From: Balanoglossus misakiensis
Lineage: Eukaryota > Hemichordata
Assembly (NCBI GenBank): GCA_040954595.2
Contig: CM082589.2
Location: 3,224,001-3,288,000, forward strand
DNA: 64,000 bases
Direction: 5' to 3'
The notes under the pieces are model-generated. The model worked only from the letters and a program-made list of their open reading frames with translations. It made no database searches and was not told the origin of the DNA. Shown one piece after another: positions 38,099-51,649 of this stretch. Numbering within the stretch: the first letter of the stretch is position 1; the number at the start of each line of letters is the position of its first letter. The translations under genes and the position numbers were made by a program.

Positions 38099-40716
38099 CT
38101 TCCCCTCTCAAACTTTTTTTCCTGCACCAATTATTTCCTATCTCCTGAAATTTATATTTATTTCACCTCTTTTATCACTTTTCATTATTAAATATTTTAT
38201 TTTCATGTTTAAGTGATTAACTAAACATCGCGTAGCATATGTACACAGTTGTTTCAACTTTTCCACGCGCGCTTCACAACAATTTTGACAACCAAGTTAA
38301 ACTGTAAAATAGCCAAATTTCTGAAATGCCAACACTAAACATCTGTTCTTAAACAATAATATATTATGCAAAAATATCAAGATATGATCATCATGTATTA
38401 ATATTTAAACTCGCAGAAGTTCATCACGGACGCGCTCACACTGCTACCGTCTAGTGGTGATTTTTTTACGCCACGCGGCCGCCACTTGCGATTTTTACGT
38501 CTTTGACCGTTACACAACTGTTCTTAAAACACACAAACACGCAACAGAGTTTGTTGATCAACATCCTGGGTGTTATGTTTCGTCACCCTGGCTCAGGTGT
38601 GTTTTGGAGCCGGGGTCGGGGCGTGAATGACTGTCGTGTAAGTATACACACGCCTGTCATTCAGCGTCTTCAAGATTCGGCCTTGACGCGACTTGTACGT
38701 CGTCAGCTATAGAGTTGGGGAAACTATCACAAAGCCGTGACGAACACGAGGTTTGAGTGGGATGCAGAAGTAAAAAAAAACACCCCAACTCAAGACTATT
38801 ACAATAAACAGCCTGAAGTGTCGCTTTACCTGATAAAACACCTACTTGTAAGAGATTTCCTGTTATGCTACCAACAATTCTCTCAGCGCGGTTATTGCTG
38901 TCAGTGTGTATAGAGGGGATTGAAATCATGTTTGTTGCGCTTCAATGTGCTTAGCAGTCTATGAAAAGTTGTCCAAAACGGATATCTCAATAGGTAGACC
39001 TACTCATTTCTGAAGTTGAACAATATACGTAGAAAAGATTTTCGAAATTTTGGTGAAATTAAAACGCAATTGCCATGGAGACTGTTTCCACAATTCTAAC
39101 TGATATACAGGTGATATTCGATTTCCGGTTGGTCAACCCGAGTCCGAAATTAAGTGCTGAACACTCCACAATATCTACATCAACTGACATAAGCTCCACA
39201 CAACTATTTCATTGAGCAAAACAAACTGTTTACAATCGGAATATCAGTTGAACAACCCCCCGTACACAAAGCTCACGACCCCCAGGACTTGCTGTACATA
39301 AACATCCAAGCTATTGATATGCATATTTAGTGATGTACACATGTATAGTTATTAATCAAAGACCCACTGGAACTGCACGCCACTTTTGTGCTGAACTTTG
39401 CCTTACAACCATAAAAGCGTGGAAAAAAATTGCAAACACGTGCAGAAAGGTCGTTATTTCCGCCTGAGGTGACATGTGCTTACGGGTGATAGATAGACTT
39501 TTAAGATTTAATAAACAACATAATGATCAGCTATAACTTGCAGAGGAACCAACGTTGTGGGTAACCAGTGGGTCATGGGTCACTATATATCTAGCCATTT
39601 AGAATAGCCTGTTGCTATTTTAACTGTCGCTTAAGCGTAATACAATGTAATATTGGAGAATTTAACAACGCTATAACCATGTTATAGTTGTGTCGCGGTC
39701 ACCGAAAGGACAAAAGTCGCTCATTTTCACATAATTGTGGTTATCATAGTTTCTCGCGTGTAGTTCTGCTCACTGAAATGTGCCCAATGAATTCATTGCG
39801 AATTCTCAACCAAACAAAACAAGTGAAACTGTTAATTGCAAGGCACGCTTATTCATAGAGCCTTCAGACACCCTGTGCTGTTCATTGGAAAAGCTTTTGT
39901 ATACACACCACGTACTTATAGCCAGGTAAATTTTGCGTATGCCTTACAGATTACCACATCACGCGAGGGTTTTGCGCCGTGTTGTTGTAAACAGACCTTG
40001 TTTCATTATCCCCCTCGACAAAAGCCCCCTAGCTGCATGCAACTGATGTGGAAAGCACTGTTTTCAGGTGAAGTGGTTCTTCACAATAATCCCTTCCAGG
40101 CATGAAGCAGCGTTTACAGGAAAGACGAAAAATGTTGAGTCAGATGTGACAGGTCAATGACCTCTCAGCTGCAGAACAACGCTATGCGTACTTCGTCTAG
40201 AATCTGAGGCGGGCTGGCGTTTAGACTAATCTGAACGTACTGAACGCATACTCATGATACTAGTACATATGGCCTAATGGCACGATAAATCAACTTGCCT
40301 TTGAACACATGCGCACATTATGCGCACCAAATATGGCGAAGTGACGTACTCGTCACGCTCATTAAATCTATGCTGTGCTGCTTTTCACGTAATATGGTTT
40401 AGACCCATATTTAAAAGCTTCAGCTGTACGTTTTGGCCATTTCATTTTCTTATTGTACTCTCTATTATATGTTAAAAATTACCAAGTATTGCGTCTCAAA
40501 AGATTCAAAAGATGTGGCTTTTAGTGTGTCTTAAACATAAGTAAACTTCCGTATTCTGGGTTGATTCGGTCTCACTTCCCTTTTCATTTATTGGAGATGT
40601 TGAACAAATGGGCGAACATGAAGGGAAACAGTCTTTGCTCGACGCGATTGGAACCATGTTGGGATAATTGCAAGCGAAAACATCTTGTGTCGACCATCTC
40701 GTTTTCCTTCTGTGCG

Positions 40717-40717
<1 letters not shown>
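38099..40717. other. Non-coding interval
   Basis: No gene is supportable. An RFX X-box-like sequence, ATTGCCATGGAGAC, lies at 39,069-39,082. The rest is unique sequence with short chance ORFs. Confidence 0.55.
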
Positions 40718-40802
<85 letters not shown>

Positions 40803-40844
40803 GTGATGAGGAGGAGGAGGAGGAGGAGGAGGAGGAGGAGGAGG
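40718..40844. repeat. (GAT)n then (GAG)n microsatellite
   Basis: About 27 GAT units followed, after a single GGT, by about 13 GAG units. Poly-Met, poly-Asp and poly-Ser frames across it are artefacts. Confidence 0.97.
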
Positions 40845-41357
40845 CTTTTATAAAACTGTCTCGACGGGACGGTCGTGACTGCATTGGCGTGGCGACATGT
40901 GACTTTATATCACATGCCACAGGTCTTCTTTAGCAGAGTGCATCGAACTTTAACATTTAATACAGATTCTGCGCGAGCAAGTATTATGATCAGATTCAAA
41001 GCCTCGCTGCAGGAGTCATTGCCCTGCCTTCACTAACAGCTGCAAAGAACACGAGTGTCACTCAGAGAGAATGACCCACATATATCATCAATTCAAAGTC
41101 AACAGCGGATGTTCGTTTGTTAATTTATGCCCCCAACAGCGAAAGGTGGGCGCCCATACCTTGAGATACTAACTATATTTAATGAACGAAAATTCGGGAT
41201 TGCGAAGGGGTTGTTGACTTGCATGAAATCATACCCGAACCTATAGGTGAATGACACCAGTGGTCGATAGAGAGAGAGAGCTGCTCCTAACTAGAAATCG
41301 AAATGTGCATTTCGTGGTATGAGAGAGACGCAGACAGACAGATAACAAGATTGAGGG
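40845..41357. other. Non-coding interval between microsatellites
   Basis: Nothing recognisable apart from a short GA repeat near 41,270-41,280. Confidence 0.6.
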
Positions 41358-41506
41358 ATACATACATACATACATACATACATACATACATACATACATA
41401 CATACATACATACATACATACATACATACATACATACATACATACATACATACATACATACATACATACATACATACATACATACAGACATACAGACATA
41501 CAGACA
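41358..41506. repeat. (ATAC)n microsatellite
   Basis: About 37 units, ending in three ACAG-interrupted copies. Confidence 0.97.
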
Positions 41507-44500
41507 TTGTAAAATATGAAATAAATGCTTGAATAAAACACCCTTATTTTAATTGACTATTTTTGCATACTACTAGTGTGACCTGAATAGAAGGGCGGCA
41601 TGTGTCTGTGGCAATAAAAATTTACGACGGAATTTAGAGGCAAATATCCTGATGTGTTTTCATCCGAGCATTGGAAAAAAGCAAACGTTTTGGAGGTTAT
41701 TGAACTGCGATGCGTGTTTACTTATCTCAGCGCAGTATATCACCGAGCACTGTGACACGCGATCACATTGAAATATAGGTCATGAGTAGGCCGGGGTGTC
41801 GAATGACTGTCAGAACCCATCTGTACATGACAGGAATCCTTAGATACACACAGGCGGTCGTGGATGTGTGTGTTTTCAATGAAAGGTAGAGGAGGATGAC
41901 ACGAGGAGAATGAATGAGTCATTTGAGTTTGTTAGATGGGTGCATAGCAACTGTCACTCAGATGGGTCGCTCGTGCGGCTGCCGTTCAGAAAAGCAATCT
42001 GTTCATCCAACGGCGTCTCGTTTGGAAGAAAATCATAATTATGCCCAAGTCCGTGGCATACAGGTATTTAATGAGTCTCTCGCTGAGCCAGACAACTATA
42101 TATGGATACACACATGTATGGGTTACCTAAACACTCGAGCTGTGTCAGGCGTCAGTCAATGGCAAATCAAATCACACGGCCAATCCGCAAAAGAAATGGT
42201 CAGCCTGTTGCACTCTATCACCAGGCGTCAATCAGTGTTTAGCCAGTCGGTCACTGAGACAACCCCAACTAGCTCACACCAATGGCCCTTAACCACACCA
42301 GGTTCATACCGTGCAACCCAAATCAGTCAAACAGTCATTTCGGTCCATCCATCACCCTACACATTGAAAGCGATGAATACAGGCCTACAGGCAGAGGTTA
42401 CAAGAGCGTATGGCGAGAGTTGATGGATAGAAATTTAATTGCGATGTTTTTCAGACGAATTCTGAAAAACCATTGCATGAATCTTGGTACTATACGAACA
42501 CATTGGGCGTTCATGTGCAAATAACAGGCTATCATTGCACTTGAAAAATAAAATCTTATCTCGCGACCGGGTCATATTTATGATTCTAAGCATTTGAGAG
42601 TTTCACTCGTCACCCGAGGGTCGGTGACCTGCGGTACAGCAGGGATTACCGTATACATGCTCGCAGTGTACCGCCAAACAATTACTGCGCCCCGTTTGCT
42701 TTTATTCACTGATAAAAGCTGACTGCAAGTAGCTTGTTTTTACGGTCATAAATCCACCCATCAAACCAGGTCTTTGTCGCTCTTGCGACCTCCGCTGACC
42801 TCTCGCGTGCGTGGAGAAGAAACCCCACGACGTTTGATCGACTGCAGCCAGTAAGCCACTCACAAGTCTTGGCCCGGGGTCCGACGAACGTGAGCCCAGG
42901 CTTCCTCTCGCGAGATGTATACTATCTCCCAGCGGCAGCTGTGGAGTGCCACTTCCGGTCGTGGCCATGAAAGATTATCGGTGATCCCAAACCGTCTTTC
43001 GTTTACTTAACGGAGGATAATGCGGTATTTTGTTTCGCAATACGTTATCACGTCGACGCAACCGCTGCGGTTTCACAATAACCTTCCGCGGACGATTCAC
43101 GCTGTTTTCCTTTTACACTCACCGCAAACTTTAGTTATATTTCATTCAACTTTGGCAGCTGCAGAACTTGAGTTCCCGTGAAGATCTATATGATATTCAC
43201 TCTACCCCCTTTGACCAATTCAATTGCCGCCTTTGTTTAAAGGCAGGGCGGCAAAATTCATAAAAACCAACCAAATGTTGAGGACGACCAGGTTATGATA
43301 AGAAAGGTCATTGAAAGTTACGGCGTCCGTTACTTCGTCATGGTCATGGAAGATGATGAGACTGACCTCTATCTGACCTGCTTAGGGCGCTTATATTTGA
43401 TCAGATGCTTCATTTCATGGCAGGACAGTAAAGGAGAAAAAGGCTGACGTCGAACACTTGCCGCGTTAGAAATCACTTATTTCCCTAGTGTCCACCGAAG
43501 CAGAACTTAATTTGTCTGTCACGCAAATGCCATCATCGTGTGCCGTCAAGCTTTATCTTTGAACTCCGGGTAAATTTACTAAACGATGTCGATAATTGTG
43601 CGTAGGATTCATCAAATGGAACTGACAGTTCCCTTTCAATTCCATGTCCGACCACTGACAGCCAAGAAATCCTAACTTTGCGGTTTGACAGATCTGCTTT
43701 GAAACGACGCGTACCTGGGCATGAGCGCAGGAGAAAGCCGGGTGCATGCCGGGAAATTTGAGGACAACAGAGCCGTCACTTTTCGTTCTGAAATCTTAAC
43801 GTTGATTGCAATGGGACTACGGGGAATATCCACAATCTTTATACTGTGCATCACCTGTACTTGACAAATCTACCCAGCAGCATTAAACATGAAAATTCTA
43901 AAAATAAATCGACAGTGACCGTCATTTTAATCCAAGCCTGCGCGGAATCAGCGAGCGAATCAACATTAACTTTAGGCATCCTTTAACCTCATCTTGAACT
44001 TGTAGTATAAAATGGTTATCTTTACTCGGCAGCCTGTCAGGGAAGGCCGTTCTAAGGAGAAGGCCGTCCGGCGATCGATACTCATTAGAGCGGTGGCGTT
44101 GCTATGTAGTTTCAAGGGCATTTCAAGGTCAAATCGATTGCGATGACGCAGAGCGCAAATTGGACTCAGATTATCACATGGAATTGCGCATGTGCCGTTT
44201 CTTTTATGGTCGATTTTCCGATTCACCCCAAGACATGATTTTCCAAATATTGCATGATAAAATTATTCATCGGAACACGGCCGTGATTGGAAGTAGCTTG
44301 TAGGATTTACTTTTGTCACTTTCTTAATTTTATTTTGTCACTGTTTGATTGACAGGTTAAATTGGTTTACTTAGGTTATTGATCACCCTCCTCAAAGGGT
44401 TTACCTCGACTTGTTCCGTAATAATCGCCCCGTATCTGACATTACATCATATTATTACAGCGTGTGCTTATAAGCGCCGAGCAAACAACCTCAAAGATTT

Positions 44501-47500
44501 GAATTAACATTGGGCCCGGCAAATCCCCTACACGTGCGAGTGTTTCAACGTCGGATACGCTTATCCAAAGGTCAACAGCGATCTAGATCACCATGCACCC
44601 GACTGCATTTGTGAGAAAAACACATTCTTCTTTTGCTTCGTTACAATCTAACTTCGTTGCGCTTTAATCAAATGTGGGCCTAGTACCCCCTTTGGTCTGA
44701 TAAGACTACAAATACGGGATCCCTGATTGAAATCCCGCGTCCTTCAAATTTCTCTGTGCCATTTTTCGAAAGGATAAGCGTTACAAGATTGTCATTTTCC
44801 TACACTGCACGCAATTCAAGAAAGTGCAGACGACAAAATGGTCGGACCGGCAGTCTCACAGAAAAGCGGTGACCACACGGGAGACTGAGCAGCCGTCATC
44901 CGTAATCCCGGTGCTGCCGGCCGTCAGCAATACCGGTGTTTCCCCGTCACCTTCCTCTTCGTCGAAAGGGTGTTCAGCTTCGCATGAATATCATAGGCGA
45001 TGCTTTGAACCACAGTCCCTCCATACACATGTGTTTGAACCACAGACCCGGCCTGCAGGGCTCCGTGTTTGAACCAAACATTGGCCAATTATCAAGGGCG
45101 AATCACCCAGGGACATACTGTCACCAGCACAGGTGAAAAGTAATTAACAGTTAGGGGCATTACGGGCTCCGCTCAGCAGGGGGCCTTTGTCCCCCATCGA
45201 CGAGCGCCTTTATGTATTCATTGAAAATCAGCAAACACGCCATCGGGAATTTGAGTCAACATTACTGTTTGTCTGGCCCCAGGAAAGCAAATTAGCCAAA
45301 CGTTGGGCTTGTTCGACACGAGAGTTGCCCCTCCTCCTACTAATGAAGGCACGTGTCGGGCAATTACCCCTGGAAACAAAGTGTGGAGGTGATTATCACC
45401 GTTCTCACGGACCATCTTTAATTTGTCACTTGAACAAACAAGGAATTTCCCATAGAGTTCACATTTTACACACGTTTATGTAGTGTTTCGGATTTGTTTA
45501 TGGGCGTACCATCAGGTTACGCGCTTTACAGATCTGCAATACTACTGTCACACAATTCTACGTCATATCTGACATCCAAAAAAAATGGATTATTCTAATG
45601 CCATGGTATGTTCCGGACATAATGCGGACACTTCGCACAGACCAAGAAATCCCGGTGACTTTGATAAATTCCCGTAATGTGTCTCCGACATTTGATGGAT
45701 AATTTGTATTGATATTCGACTTGGGTCCAGTGAGAGTTTACATGTTTGGATTTATAAATTTATTGTACATTTGGAGTTCAAACAAAGCCCGACGAGGCGC
45801 TGTTGAAAACAGTTTCATTCTCCGCATACATGTCAATATTTCACCAGCTGAAATGACGAGTTGTATAATTAAACAAACACGAGCGGTTTACCCATAATAT
45901 TATCATTGTAAAGTGTATATAGAAAAGTTCAAATAGTTATTGTGAGTGACGGCGTTTTCCCTGATGTAGAGGCAACATGAAATGTTGCGTCATGTTAGTA
46001 ACGCGTGGTGAGAATTGCTTTCTCCAGTCATGTATAGGGGGTCGTGGTGAGAAAGTCACACGAATATAGATAGACACGGATATAGACTATGGATACTTAA
46101 GACTATATGGACAGAAAGATAGACAGACAAGCGGGCAGGCAGACAGGCAGATACAGACAGACAGGCCAACAATATGGAATTATACAGTATGGAACTATCA
46201 CTACTTATAGCTCGGCACGGGATACGCGTATTAAACCGAAAAAAAACCCCATGATATACAATTAATTTAAACATCCGGACATTCTGTGTCTACCTGCACA
46301 ATTGTTATAACTACTCTAGTTGACTCACCAATATACTTTTTTTAACGATGACTCATTCATAGAATCACCGGTGGCAAAATATGACCGCGTGGAAGGAATG
46401 TTATTAGTGAGAGACACGTTATTCACTGCACAATTCATAGTTAATTGATATGCCTATAATCTATATATTCATACAAAATGTCGAGTATGTTTAATTAATG
46501 TAGGTTAACCCCAGAAAGTTTGGTCGCCTGAAGATCTTACTGTCGACGTCGCTTACATTTAGATTGTCCCTGACTAGCTAGCGATGATGGACGCGCGGTT
46601 ATTTTTTTTTATTCATTGGGAAGGGGCAAGGCTTCGGGCTGGTGTAGGTGTATGACTCAACGACAATGTGTTTCAATGGACAATAAAATGATGCAAGGCT
46701 GTATTTCTATGATTCGGACGATTCTGTCGATGCGTGTCATAACTAGCGGTTAGGGTCTTATTTGAGAGTTTATAGTGTTTTGGCGGCTTCTATTGAGGGT
46801 TTCGCTTTCTGATTGTAGGATATTGGGCGTTGCTATTCACAGTAATAGTCATGTGACGTGAATCACCGGGTCCTTGTCAATAGACCTGTCTGCTGCCGAC
46901 ACTTTCCTTTATTGTATTGTTGTCATTCAAGCTTCCGGTTGAGTGACAGACTATTTGTCCCGGTGTTTGACTGACTCATATCGCAATAAAGGATGACCTG
47001 TCGCGTGTGCGCGCGCGACATTGTGAGCACCTGAAATAGCTGGTTAACTTTGTAAATGCGGGTGGGGTTGACTGTTTGAATGTTGAGTGACCGTGGTTTG
47101 ACCATGAGCAGCCTCTTTCTCCTGTCTATGGTATGGCCACGTGTGTGCGAAGGGGACGCGGCCCGCATAGAACGTGTACGTGTTCGAGTTTGAAGGGCTT
47201 ATGAAAAATTCAACTTTTTTTCACGAAAGTGTAGGACGCGCTGTCACGCAACGTGTTCCGCTGTTGCCGCAACTGTGACTAACACCTACACTTTTTTTCA
47301 GTATTATGCAAATATTGCCACATCGGCCGCACAGGGAAAGTGCGTGGTGTCGCTGAGATGTGTTAATCACGCTAATACTAATACATCATGACGTGCTTCA
47401 CCCGCTGCAGTCTCGCACGGTTATCTCTGATTGGTTCGTTTCTGCATAGTCCGCTGTTAAACAATCTGCGAATTATGCTGAGGCGCGTAAAACCTAACAG

Positions 47501-50500
47501 CCATAAGATCACTCACCTTGACACGCTGTCTGTGTCTTTCATATCTTCCCCTCCACGGCAATCGACGAGACTCCATTCGTGACTTGACCAAAAGCTTTTA
47601 TTTCAAAGTTCCTACCAGGCCTGAAATACACAATGCAGTATGTATTATCATCCGGTAGAATCAAGAACCTACAATCAGAATTTTTCGATAGTTTGAAAAC
47701 AAAAGCAATTTATTACAAAGAAGAAAGAGAATATAGTTTCTTATTAATTACAAAATGTATTAGCCTGAGTATTGGGCATTACTCCGTGTGTCACGTGACA
47801 TATCCCACCTGAATGACAGAAGTGCGATGACGTGACGTGACGTGACAAACTTTCTCGCTCCTGATCATTATTTTGTAGCCCCGGGGAAGGTTTAGCCTAG
47901 AGAAAAGCATTATAGTTTTTTGCACCATGTTTTTTTTTATTTCCGAGGCTAGATCACGCAACCCGTGTCATACTACGGGGCGGTGTCTAGTTACGGAGGC
48001 GACCTTCGCGACGATCTGTACAGCCCCGGGGAAGCGTTTTGCTTTTCTGGCTCAACTATGAGTACATTAGTAAAAAAAACTTAGCTTGTCGGCCGAATAT
48101 TGGAACATTACATCGCACTAAGCACGCATGCACCGCAACTTGCAACGTCATGGGATGACAAACTTTGTCTATAAAATGCAACTTTATTGTTGTTGTTGAC
48201 ATCTCAATTTAGTCCGCACTAAAACTCCACACGAGTAGTCACCCAAAACAATGCACGCTTTACGCATGCAAATTTCCCAAGACCAACGCATACTTTGGTG
48301 ATGTACAAGAAACTGTAACTGTTGACAGAACAACAGAAAATTTCAAATCACGATCAATCAACACGTATTGTCTATTTTAAAAACAACAGACAAATCGTCA
48401 CGAATGATGCTGTTTTGCGAGGCGATTGGTGGACATTGCATAATGCTTTATGGATTAGAAACAAAAGAATTATAGATGATCACAAAGGAAAATCTGAAAG
48501 GGAAAATTAAAACCGTCTTTAAAGGCGTTTTGGAATGAAAGTTAACATACGCGTATTCAAAACGGATGGATAATTTTTTTTCTCATCGTGATCAATTCGC
48601 TCACCCATTAACAGCTTTGACCGCTTCTTTGTGCGCGTCAGGCTGCAGCGTTGGCGGTCACAGTGATTATCGGACGCGTGAGGCCATTATTATCCGGTCG
48701 CATCTTGTAATTATCTGCTGCAACGCCCACTCTAATGATTGACATCATTAAAGGTACCATAGCTGAGTAATATTCACCCTGTCCGCATACGTTCGCTCGT
48801 CTGGAACTCCACAAAACGGATGGCGACCGGCTGAAGAGGTTTGCGGACTCGGAGGAAAATGGTGGATGCGACAGGTGCTACTTTGCGACAAGTGCCGTAA
48901 GATGGGCGCACACTTGTCGCGAACATAGACACTTCACACATTTGGGCTTTTTAAAGTTATGCATTATACCTTCAATGCAGCTGAATAATGTAAAAAGATT
49001 CAGATACTATTTGAGTTTTGTGGCTGCATTTTCGTTGACCTATGTTCTGACCTTCACACCCTCTTCATTCGGTATGATGGCGGGTCACTCAAACCTTCAG
49101 CGGAAAGAAACGATACTCAATGTAAAGAAATCACTTTAAGAAATTGAAGGAGCGAAAACTTGATGTCGAAGAGATTTCTCGGTCCTGTCACGGCGCTATA
49201 CTATACGGCCTTGGAAGCAGCGATCGCAGAGAAACATTAGCTGGGAATGTTTACTAAAATTCCATTAAAACTATGTTCCAACCTGTCAAACATTTGTCTT
49301 GAAGATCAAGCGATTGATTTTTTTCCTGATATGTATTTGGATCAGTACAACGCACGGGCAATTGATGACACGAACTTCGGATCCCATTTCTAGGGATGTC
49401 GGTTGAACACGTCAGACGTACGTGTTCCCATATCAGGCACGGTGACGGGGAACTCCGTCCCTACAGAGATAACGCGCTTCCATGCCCGGGGCATCACGGT
49501 CGCGCCCCGTCATCATGATACCGAGAATCCGGGTGGGTCATTGCACTTCAACATGAGCAGTTGGCTAACCCTGGATTTTTATACTACCAAACGATTATTT
49601 TACATAACACCTTTATTGCCAGCTGTCAAGATTCGGGGGGGGGGGCTTCTCTTGCGAGGGTGCCAATGCCCGCTTTATATGCAAACAGGTGTCATTTTGC
49701 GAGCCAGTTTCAACCATAGACCCAGGGTCCATGTTTCAACAAAACGAAAGTTCCTCCGATCAGCGCTAAATCATTACCCGTGCGCGTGCAAGTATGCCCG
49801 GTGCAGGACCTTGAACTGGCCACTTTTCGTGACAATAATCCGTTCCCAGATCTTCGTACGCGTGATCTATATATGATAGGCTGCCGGCGTGAATCACGCT
49901 CGAACTGCAATATGCAACAGCCATTAGCGCCTGATTGGAAATTGCTCAACACCTATTTCTGGTCGCTGTACTAAATAAATAATGCGTAATTATCGTGTCT
50001 AATTTGCCCGTTGTACTGTGCGCTCAGTCAGCTACGGCGATTAAATTCTTTAATGATTTTTTGTAGATAATACATTCCTGATCATATTGACGTAGATGCG
50101 CTCTGGGTTCGAGCGCAGGCGATTTGGGCAATAAAATTATTAACGTGTTTTGATATTAAACGTACAGTTTAATCGATTATAAACAGTATAGAATGCGTCC
50201 ACTACATGAGTCTTAATTTATTACACTAGGAAAAGGTTTTAAATTGACGGGGTCCGAAGAACATGGAGTTTACTATCCGAAGGTGACCTTACTCCGGACT
50301 TTGGTTCTCAAAGATCACCACGATCGCACAAGATCACCACGACCTGCAAGCGTGACATCCCGGGCGACGATGTTCACGCTGAACCGACGGTCATAGAGAC
50401 CGGACCGCGGTCGCTTGTTCACTTGAACGCGTGAAAGTCTCTCGAAGAGTACGCCCCTCACCCGTACCGTGGTGTTTTTTCACTGGAATTTATGATTTTA

Positions 50501-51021
50501 TTTCTGTCGGGACAGGCTGTCCGGTTTAACTTTTATCTGGCTTCATGTTGCCCCGCCTCTATCCGAGTTTGTGTCAATATCGTCGGACACCCCGAACTCA
50601 GATTTACTGATTTCGCCGGCCGGCTATGCCCGTTGAGATTTCAAATTTGGAGTTCAGCGGCCGGCTTTTTTAATATAATTCAGCGGCGCTTCGTCACAGT
50701 TATCCCGGCTACAATGGCGACAAAATCCGCTACCTGAAAAAACGCTCACCGCTGAGCAACGTGAAAGCCTTTAATCGTTTAACGACCGAGATTTATACGT
50801 TTTGTGGGCAAAGGTGTCGAAAAGAAAAAAAAACAGCCGCAGGTAATTGGTATAAGCAACATCAGGTGATTTTAAAGCAATAAATCGCGCCCAATGGAGA
50901 CAAACTAGGCCCAACAGCATCTACAACAACAAACATCTATAAAAAAAAATACGCGATGTCGATTACAAAGTAAATGCCATGTTAAATGCATATCGTGTGA
51001 AATCGACAATGCGTTATTTAA
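41507..51021. other. Non-coding interval
   Basis: No gene can be supported over 9.5 kb. ORFs such as 41,914-42,423 (169 codons) and 49,403-49,876 (157 codons) lack domain features. Structures seen are a TTTGAACCA motif three times at about 45,005-45,075, a GACA/GGCA-rich stretch at 46,100-46,165, a TGACG tandem at 47,828-47,846, a 13-bp motif AGCCCCGGGGAAG at 47,877 and 48,022, a G13 run at 49,635 and paired AGATCACCACGA motifs near 50,313 and 50,331. Confidence 0.5.
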
Positions 51022-51649
51022 GCAATAAAACACCCCCAGCCATGGTATATCACGAGATTTTGACCAGTTCACGACATATACGCACGAGCGATAGCGAGTG
51101 CGTATATGGAGTTGAACTGGTCAAAATCGAGTGGTATACCATGGCTGGGGGTGTTTTATTGCTATTATATTATGCCAGTATATTGAAACTTTGCATAAAA
51201 CATTTTAAAAAGGCATTTTCTTTAACTATGATATATGACTGTGGTATATGGCTAATATATCACGGTCACGTGTCGTGTCTCGACCAATCAAATAGCGTGA
51301 TTTACACCATCAATATACTGGTATAATATAATTCATATTATGTTATAACAATATATTGATGATGCAAATAGATCGATCTTATTGGTCGAGGCGGGTAAAC
51401 AAGAGTGCTATTTTCGTGAAATACAATGGTTGCAACATGTACCAAAGCAAAATCATTGTACTAAATATTTTATGCCAAATTTCAATATACTGGTACATGT
51501 ATAATATAATATCAATAAACCACCCAAAGCAAATGTGTATCACTCGCTTTTGAATAGTTCACTAACCGCTTCCTATCGCTCATGCGTATATGACGTGAAC
51601 TGGTCAAAATCTTGCGGTATGTATACCATTACCCGTTGGTGGTTTATTG
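51022..51649. mobile_element. Compound palindromic fold-back (MITE-like) element
   Basis: Three inverted repeats are chained. Hairpin A (51022-51162) has near-perfect arms from GCAATAAAACACCCCC to its complement, with a loop of about 12 nt near 51,092. Structure B (51153-51521) has arms containing TATTGAAACTTTGCATAAAA on the left and TTTTATGCCAAATTTCAATA on the right, plus a second inner palindrome centred near 51,335. Hairpin C (51513-51649) is a diverged copy of A; both share TTTTGACCAGTTCACG and CATATACGCA. A's right arm and C's left arm form the outer ends of B. There is no coding capacity and no clear target-site duplication. This fits a non-autonomous element, but the family is not identified. 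Confidence 0.7.

Noticed and set aside
41914-42423. 169-codon plus-strand ORF
   Set aside because: The longest non-repeat, non-antisense ORF in the desert, but its translation resembles no family and shows no domain structure.
42702-42968. Possible first exon on the minus strand beginning MATTGSG
   Set aside because: The ATG has a fair context and a nearby ETS-like CTTCCGG, but there is no recognisable protein and no downstream exon to join.
49403-49876. 157-codon plus-strand ORF
   Set aside because: No family features; it crosses a G13 run, and overlapping ORFs exist on both strands.
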